DNA of 64,000 nucleotides from assembly GCF_026341855.1 (NCBI RefSeq), contig NZ_JAPENW010000001.1, positions 2,170,001-2,234,000 of the forward strand. The letters are read 5' to 3'. The stretch is from Streptomyces sp. NBC_00568. GTDB lineage: Bacteria; Actinomycetota; Actinomycetes; Streptomycetales; Streptomycetaceae. Positions 19,296 through 27,930 of the stretch are shown here, piece by piece. The stretch's first letter is position 1; each line of letters begins with the position of its first letter. The notes under the pieces were generated by a model that was not told the DNA's origin, searched no databases, and saw nothing but the letters and a program-made list of their open reading frames with translations. The position numbers and the translations under genes are program-made.

Positions 19296-19703
19296 CCCGC
19301 CGCCACCCCGGGAACTCGACCGGAAGTCGTGACGCGGCGCCGGGGCGGACGGGCTCGCGGCCATGGCACCCGGAAGCCCGTGACCGCACATGATCGGCCG
19401 GTCACCCCAGGTGAGGGCCCGGCGGGACGGAGTCGGCCTCCGCCCGGCCCCCGAAGGCACCGCGCCGCGACGGCAGCGAGCGCTCCCGTGGAAGCCGTCG
19501 CTCCATGACGGGCGCGAGCGGCCAATGCGCCCATATCCGAACGGATCGCCGTGAATGCGTCGCGGATAGCGGGACACATGGCGAAGGTCACGAAAATGTA
19601 TCGGGCATATCGCGCATCAACCTTCACACGGGCCACACCCGTTGGCTAGCGTGCGGGAAGGCCACTCGACCGCAACCGGCGAACGTCGCCGGGCCGAGCG
19701 GCC

Positions 19704-19853
19704 TCCGCCGAGTTCGGCACGCCCACGAGGCCGCCGGAGCCGGGGACCCACCGACCTTGGGGTGAATCGGTCCAACCGCCTTGTGGGGCACGGACCGTAG
19801 GGCAACCTTCCGGAACCACCCGCCCGAACCCGACAGCTAACTCGGTAGGCGGA
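19704..19853 (+). promoter_or_regulatory. ydaO-type c-di-AMP riboswitch
   Basis: Conserved blocks of the ydaO-yuaA class appear in order: GCCGGGGACCCA near 19738, TTGGGGTGAATCGG near 19757, TAGGGCAACCTTCCG near 19798, and CCCGAACCCGACAGCTAACTC near 19823-19842. The closing stem pairs TCCGCCGAGTT (19704-19714) with AACTCGGTAGGCGGA (19839-19853). In Streptomyces this class controls cell-wall hydrolase genes, with c-di-AMP usually turning expression off. The NlpC/P60 start lies 22 bases after the aptamer, so the expression platform is short or upstream. Confidence 0.92.
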
Positions 19854-19874
19854 TGACGGAAGGAGTCGCCTCTC

Positions 19875-21050
19875 TTGGCGTCGCACCGCAAATGGCGTCC
19901 TTCGGGTACGCGTGTCGCAGGCATACGGACCCCGGCCCTCGCGACGGCCGCCCTCACCTCCATGGCCCTGCTCTCCCAGACGGCGAACGCCGCCCCCTCG
20001 GCGAACCCCAGGCCCAGCCTCGAAGAAGTCGAGAAGAAGGTCAACGACCTCTACCACCAGGCCGAGACGGCCACCGAGAAGTACAACGCCACCCGGGAGA
20101 AGACCGCCAAGCAGAAGGAGCGCGTCGACACCCTGCTCGACGACGTCGCCGAGCGCACCGAGAAGCTCAACACCGCCCGCGAGGAGCTGGGCTCGTTCGC
20201 CGCCGCGCAGTACCGCACCGGGGCCTCCACGCCCGGCACCGCGACACTGCTGCTCGCCGACGACCCGCAGGACTACTTCGACCAGACCCAGCTGATGAGC
20301 CGTCTGACGACCCGCCAGAAGGCGTCCGTCGACGACTACATCACCGAGCAGGCCGCCACCACCAAGAAGCGCGCGGAGGCCACCGAGAGCCTCCAGTCGC
20401 TGACGGCCTCGCAGAAGGCGCTCAAGACGTCCAAGGCCACGGTGCAGCGCAAGCTCGCCGAGGCACGCGGCCTGCTCTCGAAGCTGAACGCCGAGGACAA
20501 GGCGCGGCTGGCGGCGATCGAGAAGAAGAAGCAGGAGGAGGCCGCGGCCAAGGCGGCGGAGCTGGCACGACAGCAGGCCGCCGCCGAGAAGGCTGCCACG
20601 GAGAAGGCCGCGCAGCAGCAGTCGTCGGGCACCACGACCGGCTCGACGTCCGGTTCGACGTCCGGTTCGACGGCCACGGACTCCTCGTACGCGACGAAGG
20701 CGGCCAAGGCAGTCACCTTCGTCCGCACGCAGATCGGCAAGCCGTACGTCTGGGGTGCCACCGGCCCGGACTCCTACGACTGCTCGGGCCTGACCCAGGC
20801 CGCCTGGAAGGCCGCCGGTGTCAGCCTGCCGCGCGTCACCTACGACCAGGTGAACGCCGGCACGACGGTCTCCCTCGCCGACGCCCAGCCCGGTGACCTG
20901 GTCTTCTTCTACGACGACATCAGTCACGTCGGCGTCTACATCGGCAACGGCATGATGATCCACGCGCCGAAGCCGGGGGCGTACGTCCGTGAGGAGTCGA
21001 TCTACTACGACGGCACCTCGGCGATCCACAGCGTGGTGCGCCCGGCGTAG
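19875..21050 (+). CDS. Secreted NlpC/P60 peptidoglycan hydrolase (riboswitch-controlled)
   Basis: 391 residues, starting at a TTG (19875) with GGAAGGAG 9 bases upstream. An arginine-containing signal peptide ends near ANAAPS (about residue 40). Residues 45-240 are a long Lys/Glu/Ala coiled coil, then a Ser/Thr/Gly linker with SGSTSGSTSGST repeats. The NlpC/P60 domain (about 275-391) has the catalytic cysteine C303 in YDCSGL and H351 in SHVGVYIG. It should cut the stem peptide of peptidoglycan outside the cell. Expression is predicted to respond to c-di-AMP. It has the same layout as the gene at 23011. Confidence 0.94.
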   Translation: MASHRKWRPSGTRVAGIRTPALATAALTSMALLSQTANAAPSANPRPSLEEVEKKVNDLYHQAETATEKYNATREKTAKQKERVDTLLDDVAERTEKLNTAREELGSFAAAQYRTGASTPGTATLLLADDPQDYFDQTQLMSRLTTRQKASVDDYITEQAATTKKRAEATESLQSLTASQKALKTSKATVQRKLAEARGLLSKLNAEDKARLAAIEKKKQEEAAAKAAELARQQAAAEKAATEKAAQQQSSGTTTGSTSGSTSGSTATDSSYATKAAKAVTFVRTQIGKPYVWGATGPDSYDCSGLTQAAWKAAGVSLPRVTYDQVNAGTTVSLADAQPGDLVFFYDDISHVGVYIGNGMMIHAPKPGAYVREESIYYDGTSAIHSVVRPA

Positions 21051-21176
21051 ACCGGAGTACGAGCGAGGCCTGCCGCGGGGCACGCGCGAGTGAAGCCGAG
21101 AGGCCCCACGCGCGCGTGCCCCGTGTTTTCGTGCCCCGCACGCGCGTGCCCCGCCGGGAACGGGCCCGGAGATCCC

Positions 21177-21182
21177 TAGCAT
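21177..21182 (+). promoter_or_regulatory. -10 element of a leaderless gene
   Basis: TAGCAT, 7 bases before the ATG at 21190, with no ribosome site between; this is the usual layout of leaderless Streptomyces transcripts. Confidence 0.55.
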
Positions 21183-21189
21183 CGGGCGC

Positions 21190-22170
21190 ATGCCAGACAC
21201 ACCGGACATGCCGGACACTCCCTCGTTCCGCGCCTGGTGGGCGGGGCGGCCGCCCGCCGCCGGCGCCGCCGTCCTGGCCACCGGCATCATCTCGGTCGGA
21301 CTCCAGCTGACCGGCTACGAGACCCTCTCCCGGATCGCGCTGGTCCTCGCGTCCCTGGCCTGGCTCGGGCTCGCCGCGGAATTCGCCGCCCGGCTCGTAC
21401 GCGACCGGGAGCAATGGATGCGGCAGGCCGGCACACCGGCCGGGCTCACCGCCGTCGCGGCGACCACCGTGCTCGGCACCCGGTTCTCCGCACTGGGGTG
21501 GCAGGGACTCGCCGAGGCGCTGCTCGCGCTGTCGGCCGCGCTCTGGCCGGTACTGCTCCTGGCTGTCGTACGGCACCGGCGGCGCCGTATGACGGGAGGC
21601 GTGTTCCTCGTCTGTGTGGCCACACAGGGACTCTCGGTCCTCGGCTCGACGATCGCCACGGCCGTGGGCACGGACTGGCTCGCGCATGCCGCGCTGGTGC
21701 TGTTCTGGCTGGGGATCGTGCTCTACGGGGTGTCGTTCGCGCACTTCGACCTGTGGGAGGTGAAGCGGGGCGCCGGGGACCACTGGGTGGCGGGCGGCGC
21801 ACTCGCGATCTCGGCGCTGGCCGGGGCGAGACTCGTCGCCGCGCACCATGCGAGCCCGTACCTGTGGAACGACGACGACCAGGGCGTCCTGCGCGCCACG
21901 ACCGGCGCGCTGCTCGTGCTCGACCTCACCTGCTACTGCGTGCTGCTCGTCACGGAGGCGGTGTGGCCGCGCCTGCGGTACGACGTACTGCGCTGGTCGA
22001 CCGTCTTCCCGATGGGGATGACGGCGGTGTCGACCCTCTCGGTCGCGGCCGCCCTCGGTGTCTTCTGGCTCAAGGGACCGGGCCAGGTGCTGCTGTGGTT
22101 CGCGGTGGCGGCGTGGCTCGCGGTCGCCGCGGGCTCCGTCCTCGCCGTCAGGTCCGCGGCGCGGGGGTGA
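21190..22170 (+). CDS. TDT/SLAC1-like (tellurite-resistance/dicarboxylate) transporter
   Basis: A 326-residue polytopic membrane protein with about ten hydrophobic helices. AAVLATGIISVGLQL in the first helix and the late segment RWSTVFPMGMTAV resemble the TehA/C4-dicarboxylate transporter (TDT) family, which includes plant SLAC1 anion channels. The substrate cannot be stated. It appears to be leaderless. It converges on the small membrane protein at 22213. Confidence 0.72.
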   Translation: MPDTPDMPDTPSFRAWWAGRPPAAGAAVLATGIISVGLQLTGYETLSRIALVLASLAWLGLAAEFAARLVRDREQWMRQAGTPAGLTAVAATTVLGTRFSALGWQGLAEALLALSAALWPVLLLAVVRHRRRRMTGGVFLVCVATQGLSVLGSTIATAVGTDWLAHAALVLFWLGIVLYGVSFAHFDLWEVKRGAGDHWVAGGALAISALAGARLVAAHHASPYLWNDDDQGVLRATTGALLVLDLTCYCVLLVTEAVWPRLRYDVLRWSTVFPMGMTAVSTLSVAAALGVFWLKGPGQVLLWFAVAAWLAVAAGSVLAVRSAARG

Positions 22171-22212
22171 GGGGGCCGGACAGGGCCGCGGCGTCTGGAC
22201 CGAAGGGGCTGA

Positions 22213-22566
22213 TCAGGTCCACAGGACGGCGATGAAGATGTTCGCGACGGTCAGCAGCCCGACGAGGCCAAAGAGACCCTTGTCCACCTTCTCGTCGTCC
22301 CGCTTCACGTAGACGAGCCCGAGGATCACGATCAGCAGCGCCAGCTTCACACCGATCTTGACGTTGTTGACCGTGTTGCCGTCGGCCTGGTTGAGCCCGA
22401 CCAGGGCGACGCCGGTGACCAGCATGGTCAGGGCGCCGTGCAGCATCGCGGGGACGAAGCGGGCGGTGCCCCGGCCCATCGCCTTCATCTGGGTGAGGAA
22501 GCCGCCGAGGAGCGCGGCGATGCCGATGATGTGCAGGCCGACGAAGAGATGGATGAGTACGTCCAT
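22213..22566 (-). CDS. Small integral membrane protein
   Basis: 117 residues starting at MDVLIHLFVGLHI. It has four predicted membrane helices and a short charged loop (KRDDEKVDKG) before the last one. I do not recognise a functional family. A TAGGCT -10 element sits at 22580-22575, 8 bases before the ATG, and there is no ribosome site, so the mRNA is likely leaderless. Longer in-frame starts upstream would translate through this promoter and are less likely. Confidence 0.78.
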   Translation of the reverse strand: MDVLIHLFVGLHIIGIAALLGGFLTQMKAMGRGTARFVPAMLHGALTMLVTGVALVGLNQADGNTVNNVKIGVKLALLIVILGLVYVKRDDEKVDKGLFGLVGLLTVANIFIAVLWT

Positions 22567-23010
22567 GGGGCCGGAGCCTAATCGCACACCCTGACGCCTC
22601 TTCCCATCGGGCCGCCCCTTCACCCCGACCCTTCGCTCCCCTCTCACTTGTCACCTGGCCATCCCGTGTCATCCATAGCACCGGAGCCACTCCGGTTGTC
22701 CGGGATTCATGGCATCGGTCATCACCCTGCGTGAAGGCGGCGACGGCAGGCGAGGATCTCGGTCACATAAGGTCACCAGGCGGTCCAGTAGGGACAGTTC
22801 CGTACATGGCGTTACCAACGCCGCACTCCCAGGTTTAACGTCCTCCCCCAGGTGACCGGCTCCCCACCGCCGCCCGGGCCAGGGGCGGCAGTCGGCCACC
22901 ACCGCCGAGAAGGTCCGGCGGCGGTCCGCTCCCCCTGTGTGAGCCGCCGCCGGACGTGTCACCGCTTGACCGCCTTCGCAGGACGGTCGTACGGAAGGAT
23001 GTGGGCCCTC
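22567..23010. other. Divergent spacer before the second NlpC/P60 gene
   Basis: 444 bases without a gene. It holds a strong GC hairpin at 22913-22955 (listed separately). I looked for the ydaO blocks (GGGGTGAATC, CAGCTAAC) and they are absent. Confidence 0.55.
22913..22955 (+). promoter_or_regulatory. Leader hairpin upstream of the second NlpC/P60 gene
   Basis: A perfect 12-bp stem, GTCCGGCGGCGG (22913-22924) with CCGCCGCCGGAC (22944-22955), and a 19-base loop. It ends 37 bases before the GGAAGGA ribosome site. It may act as a terminator, attenuator or mRNA stabiliser. Confidence 0.5.
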
Positions 23011-24084
23011 GTGGCAGCGCACCGCAAGACCAAGCAGCGCTCGATCGGCGGAAACACGGCCCGCACAGCAGTCACCATCGCCCTCGCGGGCGCGGCGACG
23101 GCGACCGGCTTCGACGGGATCGGGCATGCCGACCCCCAGCTGTCCCCGACGCAGGTGAAGGCCAAGGTCGACAAGTTGTACGAGGAGGCGGAGGCCGCCA
23201 CCGAGAAGTACAACGGCGCCAAGGAGAAGGCCGACAAGGCGGAGGCGCACCTGGACACGCTCCGCGACGAGGCGGCGCGCAGGCAGGACCGGCTCAACTC
23301 GGCTCGGGACGCGCTGGGTTCGATGGCGGCTGCGCAGTACCGCAGCGGCGGACTCGACCCGGCGGTGCAACTCGCGCTCTCCGACGACCCCGACCAGTAC
23401 CTGGAAGGGGCCGCGCTCGCCGAGCGGGTCGGCACCCGGCAGTCGGCGGCCGTCTCCGGGGTACGCAAACAGCTGCGGGAGATCGAGCAGTTGCGCGGTG
23501 CCGCGCACGTCGAACTGGCCTCGCTCACGTCACGGCAGACGGAGCTGAAGCAGCAGAAGAAGACGATCAACGGGAAGCTCGACGCGGCACGCCGGCTGCT
23601 CTCGCGGCTCACCCCCGAGCAGCGCACCCAGTACGTGGAGCGGGGCGGCGCGGCCGAGCAGCAGCACGTCTCTCGCTCCTCGGCCCGCGGACCGGTCCAG
23701 GCGGCCCCGGCCGGCGCCACCGCCGCGGCGCCCAGCTCCCGGGCGGCGGCGGCCGTCTCCTACGCCTACGCCAAGCTCGGCAGCCCCTATGTCTGGGGTG
23801 CCACCGGGCCCGACGCCTTCGACTGCTCCGGACTCGCCCAGGCCGCGTACCGTTCCGCGGGCCTCTCGCTGCCCCGGACCACCTATGCCCAGATCAACGC
23901 CGGCCAGCGGGTCTCCCGCTCCGAACTCCGCCCCGGCGACCTGGTGTTCTTCTACGCCGGGATCACCCACGTGGGCATCTACGTCGGCAACGGGCAGATG
24001 ATCCACGCACCGAATCCGTCGGCACCGGTGCGGGTGGCCCCGATCGACGAGATGCCCTTCGCGGGTGCCACCCGGGTGGTGTGA
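23011..24084 (+). CDS. Secreted NlpC/P60 peptidoglycan hydrolase
   Basis: 357 residues from the GTG at 23011 (VAAHRKTKQRS), with GGAAGGA 11 bases upstream. This start matches the N-terminus of the paralogue at 19875 (VASHRKW). It has a signal peptide with cleavage near GIGHADPQ, a coiled coil over about 40-210, an Ala/Pro linker, and a C-terminal NlpC/P60 domain. The catalytic cysteine is C272 in FDCSGL and the histidine H320 in THVGIYVG. Role as for the paralogue: stem-peptide cleavage during wall remodelling. Unlike the paralogue it lacks a riboswitch. It converges on the response regulator with a 14-base gap. Confidence 0.93.
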   Translation: MAAHRKTKQRSIGGNTARTAVTIALAGAATATGFDGIGHADPQLSPTQVKAKVDKLYEEAEAATEKYNGAKEKADKAEAHLDTLRDEAARRQDRLNSARDALGSMAAAQYRSGGLDPAVQLALSDDPDQYLEGAALAERVGTRQSAAVSGVRKQLREIEQLRGAAHVELASLTSRQTELKQQKKTINGKLDAARRLLSRLTPEQRTQYVERGGAAEQQHVSRSSARGPVQAAPAGATAAAPSSRAAAAVSYAYAKLGSPYVWGATGPDAFDCSGLAQAAYRSAGLSLPRTTYAQINAGQRVSRSELRPGDLVFFYAGITHVGIYVGNGQMIHAPNPSAPVRVAPIDEMPFAGATRVV

Positions 24085-24098
24085 TTCCCCCGCGTCGC

Positions 24099-24860
24099 TC
24101 AGACCAGCCGTCGCGCCGTCGCCCAGCGCGTCAGCTCGTGCCGGTTCGACAGCTGGAGCTTCCGCAGCACCGCCGAGACGTGCGACTCGACCGTCTTGAC
24201 GGAGATGAACAGCTGCTTGGCGATCTCCTTGTACGCGTACCCCCGGGCGATGAGGCGCAGGACCTCGCGCTCGCGCTGGGTGAGACGGTCCATGTCCTCG
24301 TCGACGGGCGGGGCGTCGGTGGAGGCGAAGGCGTCGAGGACGAATCCGGCGAGGCGCGGCGAGAAGACCGCGTCGCCGTCCTGGACGCGGAAGACGGAGT
24401 CCACCAGATCCGTGCCGGTGATCGTCTTGGTGACGTACCCGCGGGCGCCGCCGCGGATCACGCCGATCACGTCCTCCGCGGCGTCCGACACGGACAGCGC
24501 GAGGAAACGGACCGGCCGCTCGGCGTCGGCCATCAACGGGGAGCAGCGGCGCAGCACTTCGACGCCGCCGCCGCCGGGGAGGTGGACGTCGAGAAGGACG
24601 ACCTCGGGGCGGGTGGCCGTGATGACCGTGACCGCCTGGTCGACGTCCGCGGCCTCGCCGACCACCTCGACGCCGGTCCGCTCGGTCTGTCCGATCTCGG
24701 CCTGGACCCCCGTACGGAACATGCGGTGGTCGTCGACGAGCACCACGCGCACCCGGCGCCCGCCCTCGGCGCCGGCCGGTCCGGCCGCTCCGGATGCGCT
24801 GGCCCCGGGGATCTCTCCGGCCGAACCGCCGGACTCCACAGGCTCGTTCGCGTCGCTCAT
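24099..24860 (-). CDS. LuxR/NarL-family response regulator
   Basis: 253 residues. The receiver domain (about 37-155) has VVLVDDHRMF and the phospho-acceptor aspartate in VLLDVHLPG. The C-terminal LuxR helix-turn-helix (about 190-250) contains LTQREREVLRLIARGYAYKEIA and KTVESHVSAVLRKL. The first 35 residues are a low-complexity Gly/Ala tail. The ATG overlaps the stop of the histidine kinase by 4 bases, so this is a coupled two-component pair. Targets cannot be read from sequence; the facing PspC gene at 26325 is a plausible one. Confidence 0.94.
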   Translation of the reverse strand: MSDANEPVESGGSAGEIPGASASGAAGPAGAEGGRRVRVVLVDDHRMFRTGVQAEIGQTERTGVEVVGEAADVDQAVTVITATRPEVVLLDVHLPGGGGVEVLRRCSPLMADAERPVRFLALSVSDAAEDVIGVIRGGARGYVTKTITGTDLVDSVFRVQDGDAVFSPRLAGFVLDAFASTDAPPVDEDMDRLTQREREVLRLIARGYAYKEIAKQLFISVKTVESHVSAVLRKLQLSNRHELTRWATARRLV

Positions 24861-26182
24861 GACGTCTTCTCCGCCCTTTCCATCTCCAGCTCGACCTCGG
24901 TGCCGCCGTCCGGCACCGCGCGCAGTCGCGCCGTGCCGCCGTTGCGCTCCATGCGGCCGATGATCGATTCTCTGACGCCCATGCGGTCGGCGGGTATCGC
25001 GTCGAGGTCGAAGCCGGGGCCGCGGTCACGGACGGACACGAAGACCGTCCTGCCCTCGACTTCGGCGTAGACCTGTACGGCGCCGCCCTCGCCACCGTAC
25101 TTGGCCGCGTTCACCATTGCTTCCCGCGCCGCCTGCATCTGCGCGGTCAACCGGTCGTCGAGCGGGCAGTCGCCGACGACGACGACCTCGAGGGGAACGC
25201 CGTGCTTGTCCTCGACCTCGGCGGCATGACGGCGGACCGCCTCCGCGAGGGTGTCGGGCTCCTCGTCCTCGTCCTTGCCGCTGCCCTCCGGTTTGTACAG
25301 CCAGGCCCGCAGATCGCGCTCCTGGGCGCGGGCCAGCCGCCGCACCTCGTTGGCGTTCTCCGCGTTGCGCTGGATCAGGGTCAGGGTGTGCAGCACCGAG
25401 TCGTGGACGTGGGCGGCGACTTCGGCCCGCTCCTGCGCCCGGATGCGCATCAGGCGCTCCTCGGAGAGGTCCTGGGTCATGCGGACCAGATAGGGGCCGG
25501 CGAGGAGCGCGATACCGACGAGGACCGCGAGCGCCGCCTGGAGCACCGAGCCGAGGTGGGCCGCTGAGCCCTGGAGGACGAATATCCCGGAGACACCGGC
25601 GGTGACGAGCAGGACGCCCGCAGCGGACCGCAGCAGCGTGAGCGTACGGCGACGGCGGCCGACCTCCACCCAGCGGGCCCGGCGCGCGTTGTCCGCCTGG
25701 CGCCAGACCAGGGCGACACCGGCGCCGACGAGGACGGTCGGCCACAGATACGCCTTGGTCCCGCCGCCGAGGTTCACATTGCCGACGAAGACCATGGCCA
25801 CGACGACCATGAGCAGCAGGGCGACGATCTGGCCCTTGTCCGGCTTGCGGGCCACGAGTCTGCGCCGGCCGTCGGGCGAGGTCTCGGTGGTGAACGCCGG
25901 CGTACGGCCGGAGCCGACGCCGCCGACGCCGAGCGGCACGAAGAACCAGAACGCGGCGTACAGCAGGGCGCCCAGCCCGTCCGCCATGAACAGTCCGACG
26001 AACATCAGCCGCACCCAGACCACGGGCAGCCCGAGATGCCCGGCGAGCCCTCGCGCCACGCCCCCGAGCCAGCGTCCGTCGCTGCTGCGGTAGAGCTTGC
26101 GCGGGGGCCGCGGGTCGTCGACGGGCATGGCTGCGGCTTCCGGCATGGCATCGATGGTCACACGCCCGGCGGACCGGAGCAT
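24857..26182 (-). CDS. PspC-domain sensor histidine kinase
   Basis: 441 residues from 26182; ATGs further in, such as 26146 (MPEAAAMPVDD), are also possible and no start has a clear ribosome site. The order is PspC domain (LYRSSDGRWLGGVARGLAGHLG) with its membrane helix, further membrane helices, a DHp-like region with the phospho-histidine in VHDSVLHTLTLIQ, and a C-terminal HATPase (NAAKYGGEGG, DRGPGFDLD, GGTEVELEME). PspC fusion to a NarL-type kinase suggests envelope-stress sensing. It is divergent from a second PspC protein. Confidence 0.92.
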   Translation of the reverse strand: MLRSAGRVTIDAMPEAAAMPVDDPRPPRKLYRSSDGRWLGGVARGLAGHLGLPVVWVRLMFVGLFMADGLGALLYAAFWFFVPLGVGGVGSGRTPAFTTETSPDGRRRLVARKPDKGQIVALLLMVVVAMVFVGNVNLGGGTKAYLWPTVLVGAGVALVWRQADNARRARWVEVGRRRRTLTLLRSAAGVLLVTAGVSGIFVLQGSAAHLGSVLQAALAVLVGIALLAGPYLVRMTQDLSEERLMRIRAQERAEVAAHVHDSVLHTLTLIQRNAENANEVRRLARAQERDLRAWLYKPEGSGKDEDEEPDTLAEAVRRHAAEVEDKHGVPLEVVVVGDCPLDDRLTAQMQAAREAMVNAAKYGGEGGAVQVYAEVEGRTVFVSVRDRGPGFDLDAIPADRMGVRESIIGRMERNGGTARLRAVPDGGTEVELEMERAEKTS

Positions 26183-26324
26183 CAGGGTCGGCCCCCGATA
26201 CTCCCCTGATCTTCGGGAAACCGGCGATCGAACGGGCCCCGCCCTCCCCCTCGGGGCGGATATCAGGGTTCGGCCAGGGTCATCCCGACTGCCGCGGCGC
26301 CGTCCCGCCCGTCACCATGGACGC

Positions 26325-27701
26325 ATGACAGATCAGCAGCACGCGGCGGCGGAGCCGGACTCCGGCTCCGCTCCAGGTGATGAGCCGCGCGCTCACGGGG
26401 ATGCGGCGACCGCCCGGCCCCGGGAGGCGGGCGCCGCCTCCGAGGTGCCGCGCAGGTTCCGGCGCGACCGCCGGCAGAAGATGCTGGGCGGAGTGTGCGC
26501 CGGGCTCGGCCGGCAGTGCGACATGGACCCGGTGATCTTCCGGATCGTGCTCGCGGTGCTCGCCGCGACCGGCGGCATCGGCCTCATCTTCTACGGCTTC
26601 GCCTGGCTCTTCGTCCCGTACGACGAGGACGAGGAGAACGAGGTCCGCAAGCTGCTCACCGGCCGCGTCGACGGCCAGGCCCTGGCCGCCGTGCTCTTCG
26701 CGCTGGTCGGCTGCGGAGTGTTCCTGTCCATGCTCAACAACGGCGGCGTGCTGACGTTCGCCGTCGTCCTGTCCCTGCTGCTGGCCGGCGCGGGCTACTG
26801 GTCGCAGCACCGCGGCGCCACCGACCCGGACCCGCTCTCCGCTCAAGCCGTCGCAGACGCCCCGCCGGAGGCGCAGGCCCCGCCCGTCCCCGCCTCCTAC
26901 CCGTCCTGGTGGCGCGACCCGATAGTCAAGGACGGTTCGCACGTCGGCGGCACCGGCTATCTGTGGGGCCCCCAGGAGGCCCGGGACCGGGATGTCGCGG
27001 CCGCGCTCAACATCGCCCGCGGCACCTCCCGCCCCGGCGTGCGCGCGGAGCGGGAGCCCAAGCAGCGCGGCCCCCGTCGCATCGGCGGTCGGGTCTTCCT
27101 GCTCGCCCTCCTCGCGGGTGGCCTCGGCACCGGCCTGACCTGGAACGACCAGAAGCTCGGCACCAGCCTTCAGGCCGGACTGGCCGCCGCTCTCATCGTG
27201 TTCGGCCTGGGTATCGCCCTCAGCGCCTTCCTCGGACGCACGGGCGCGGGAACCATCTTCCTGGCCGTGATCACGGCAGGCCTCCTCGCCGCGTCCGCGG
27301 CCCTTCCGAAGGACATCAGCACCCAATGGGTGCGGAAGAACTGGACTCCGGCGACCGTGGCCGACGTACGGCCGAACTACGACCTGGGCATGGGCGTGGG
27401 CACCCTCGACCTCAGCCGCCTCGACCTCGCCAAGGACCAGACGGTGACGACCGACGCCGAGGTGGGCGCGGGCCGGCTGAAGGTGATCGTCCCCAAGGAC
27501 GTGACCGTGCGGCTCAGCATCGACGTGGGCGTCGGGGACATCCAGTTGCCGGGCGACAACGAGAAGGACGTGGACGTGGAACCGGGCAAGCACAAGCAGG
27601 TGACCCTGCCTCCGGCGACGGGCGGCAAGAACGGCGGCACCCTCGACCTCGATCTCCAGGTCGGCGTGGGCCAGGCGGAGGTGGCCCGTGCCACGTCATG
27701 A
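26325..27701 (+). CDS. PspC-domain membrane protein
   Basis: 458 residues from MTDQQHAAAEPD (26325). After a disordered 75-residue tail comes a PspC domain (KMLGGVCAGLGRQCDMDPVIFR), then several membrane helices. The C-terminal roughly 110 residues form a beta-rich domain (NYDLGMGVGTLDLSRLDL, LDLDLQVGVGQAEV) like the cell-wall-active-antibiotics-response (LiaF-type) domain. No ribosome site is visible, so translation may be leaderless. It faces the PspC histidine kinase and probably shares its envelope-stress role. The next gene overlaps its end by 14 bases. Confidence 0.87.
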   Translation: MTDQQHAAAEPDSGSAPGDEPRAHGDAATARPREAGAASEVPRRFRRDRRQKMLGGVCAGLGRQCDMDPVIFRIVLAVLAATGGIGLIFYGFAWLFVPYDEDEENEVRKLLTGRVDGQALAAVLFALVGCGVFLSMLNNGGVLTFAVVLSLLLAGAGYWSQHRGATDPDPLSAQAVADAPPEAQAPPVPASYPSWWRDPIVKDGSHVGGTGYLWGPQEARDRDVAAALNIARGTSRPGVRAEREPKQRGPRRIGGRVFLLALLAGGLGTGLTWNDQKLGTSLQAGLAAALIVFGLGIALSAFLGRTGAGTIFLAVITAGLLAASAALPKDISTQWVRKNWTPATVADVRPNYDLGMGVGTLDLSRLDLAKDQTVTTDAEVGAGRLKVIVPKDVTVRLSIDVGVGDIQLPGDNEKDVDVEPGKHKQVTLPPATGGKNGGTLDLDLQVGVGQAEVARATS

Positions 27702-27912
27702 GTTCCAGCCCGGAAAGCTGGTGGCGGGCCTCTTCCTCACCGCCGGGGGCACCGCCTACGCCGGGGACGCGGCCGGCTGGTGGGAGACCGAGTGGTTCGC
27801 GATCATCCCCGTCGTCGTGATCGGCCTCTGCCTGGCGGGCGCCGTCGCGACCGTGACCCACGCCGTACGCAGACGCCGCGCGGACCCGGGTCCGCGCGGC
27901 GTGAGTTCCTAG
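27688..27912 (+). CDS. Small two-helix membrane protein
   Basis: 74 residues: a first hydrophobic helix (LVAGLFLTAGGTAYAG), a second (FAIIPVVVIGLCLAGAVATV), and a basic tail. It overlaps the end of the PspC gene by 14 bases, so it is co-transcribed and probably coupled. A 26-base perfect palindrome lies inside its 3' end (27875-27900). Unknown function; perhaps an accessory of the PspC protein. Confidence 0.75.
   Translation: MPRHEFQPGKLVAGLFLTAGGTAYAGDAAGWWETEWFAIIPVVVIGLCLAGAVATVTHAVRRRRADPGPRGVSS
27875..27900. terminator. Palindrome inside the 3' end of the small membrane gene
   Basis: GCCGCGCGGACCC followed directly by its exact complement (13+13 bases), 30 bases before the convergent DoxX stop. 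It could fold as a terminator stem for both directions. Confidence 0.5.
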
Positions 27913-27930
27913 GACTGCTCTTCTTGCCTT

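Larger units (their letters stand above)
19264..19874. other. Divergent pcrA / NlpC-P60 intergenic region
   Basis: 611 bases with no gene. The pcrA-proximal end has the damage promoter and the right end the ydaO riboswitch. The middle (about 19300-19700) should contain the promoter of the riboswitch transcript; I could not place it with confidence. Confidence 0.5.

Noticed and set aside
19247..19636. 129-codon minus-strand frame upstream of pcrA
   Set aside because: It overlaps the pcrA start and the damage promoter, has no ribosome site, and composition is atypical.
22690..23010. Second ydaO riboswitch upstream of the NlpC/P60 gene at 23011
   Set aside because: The GGGGTGAATC and CAGCTAAC blocks that are clear at 19704-19853 are absent here.
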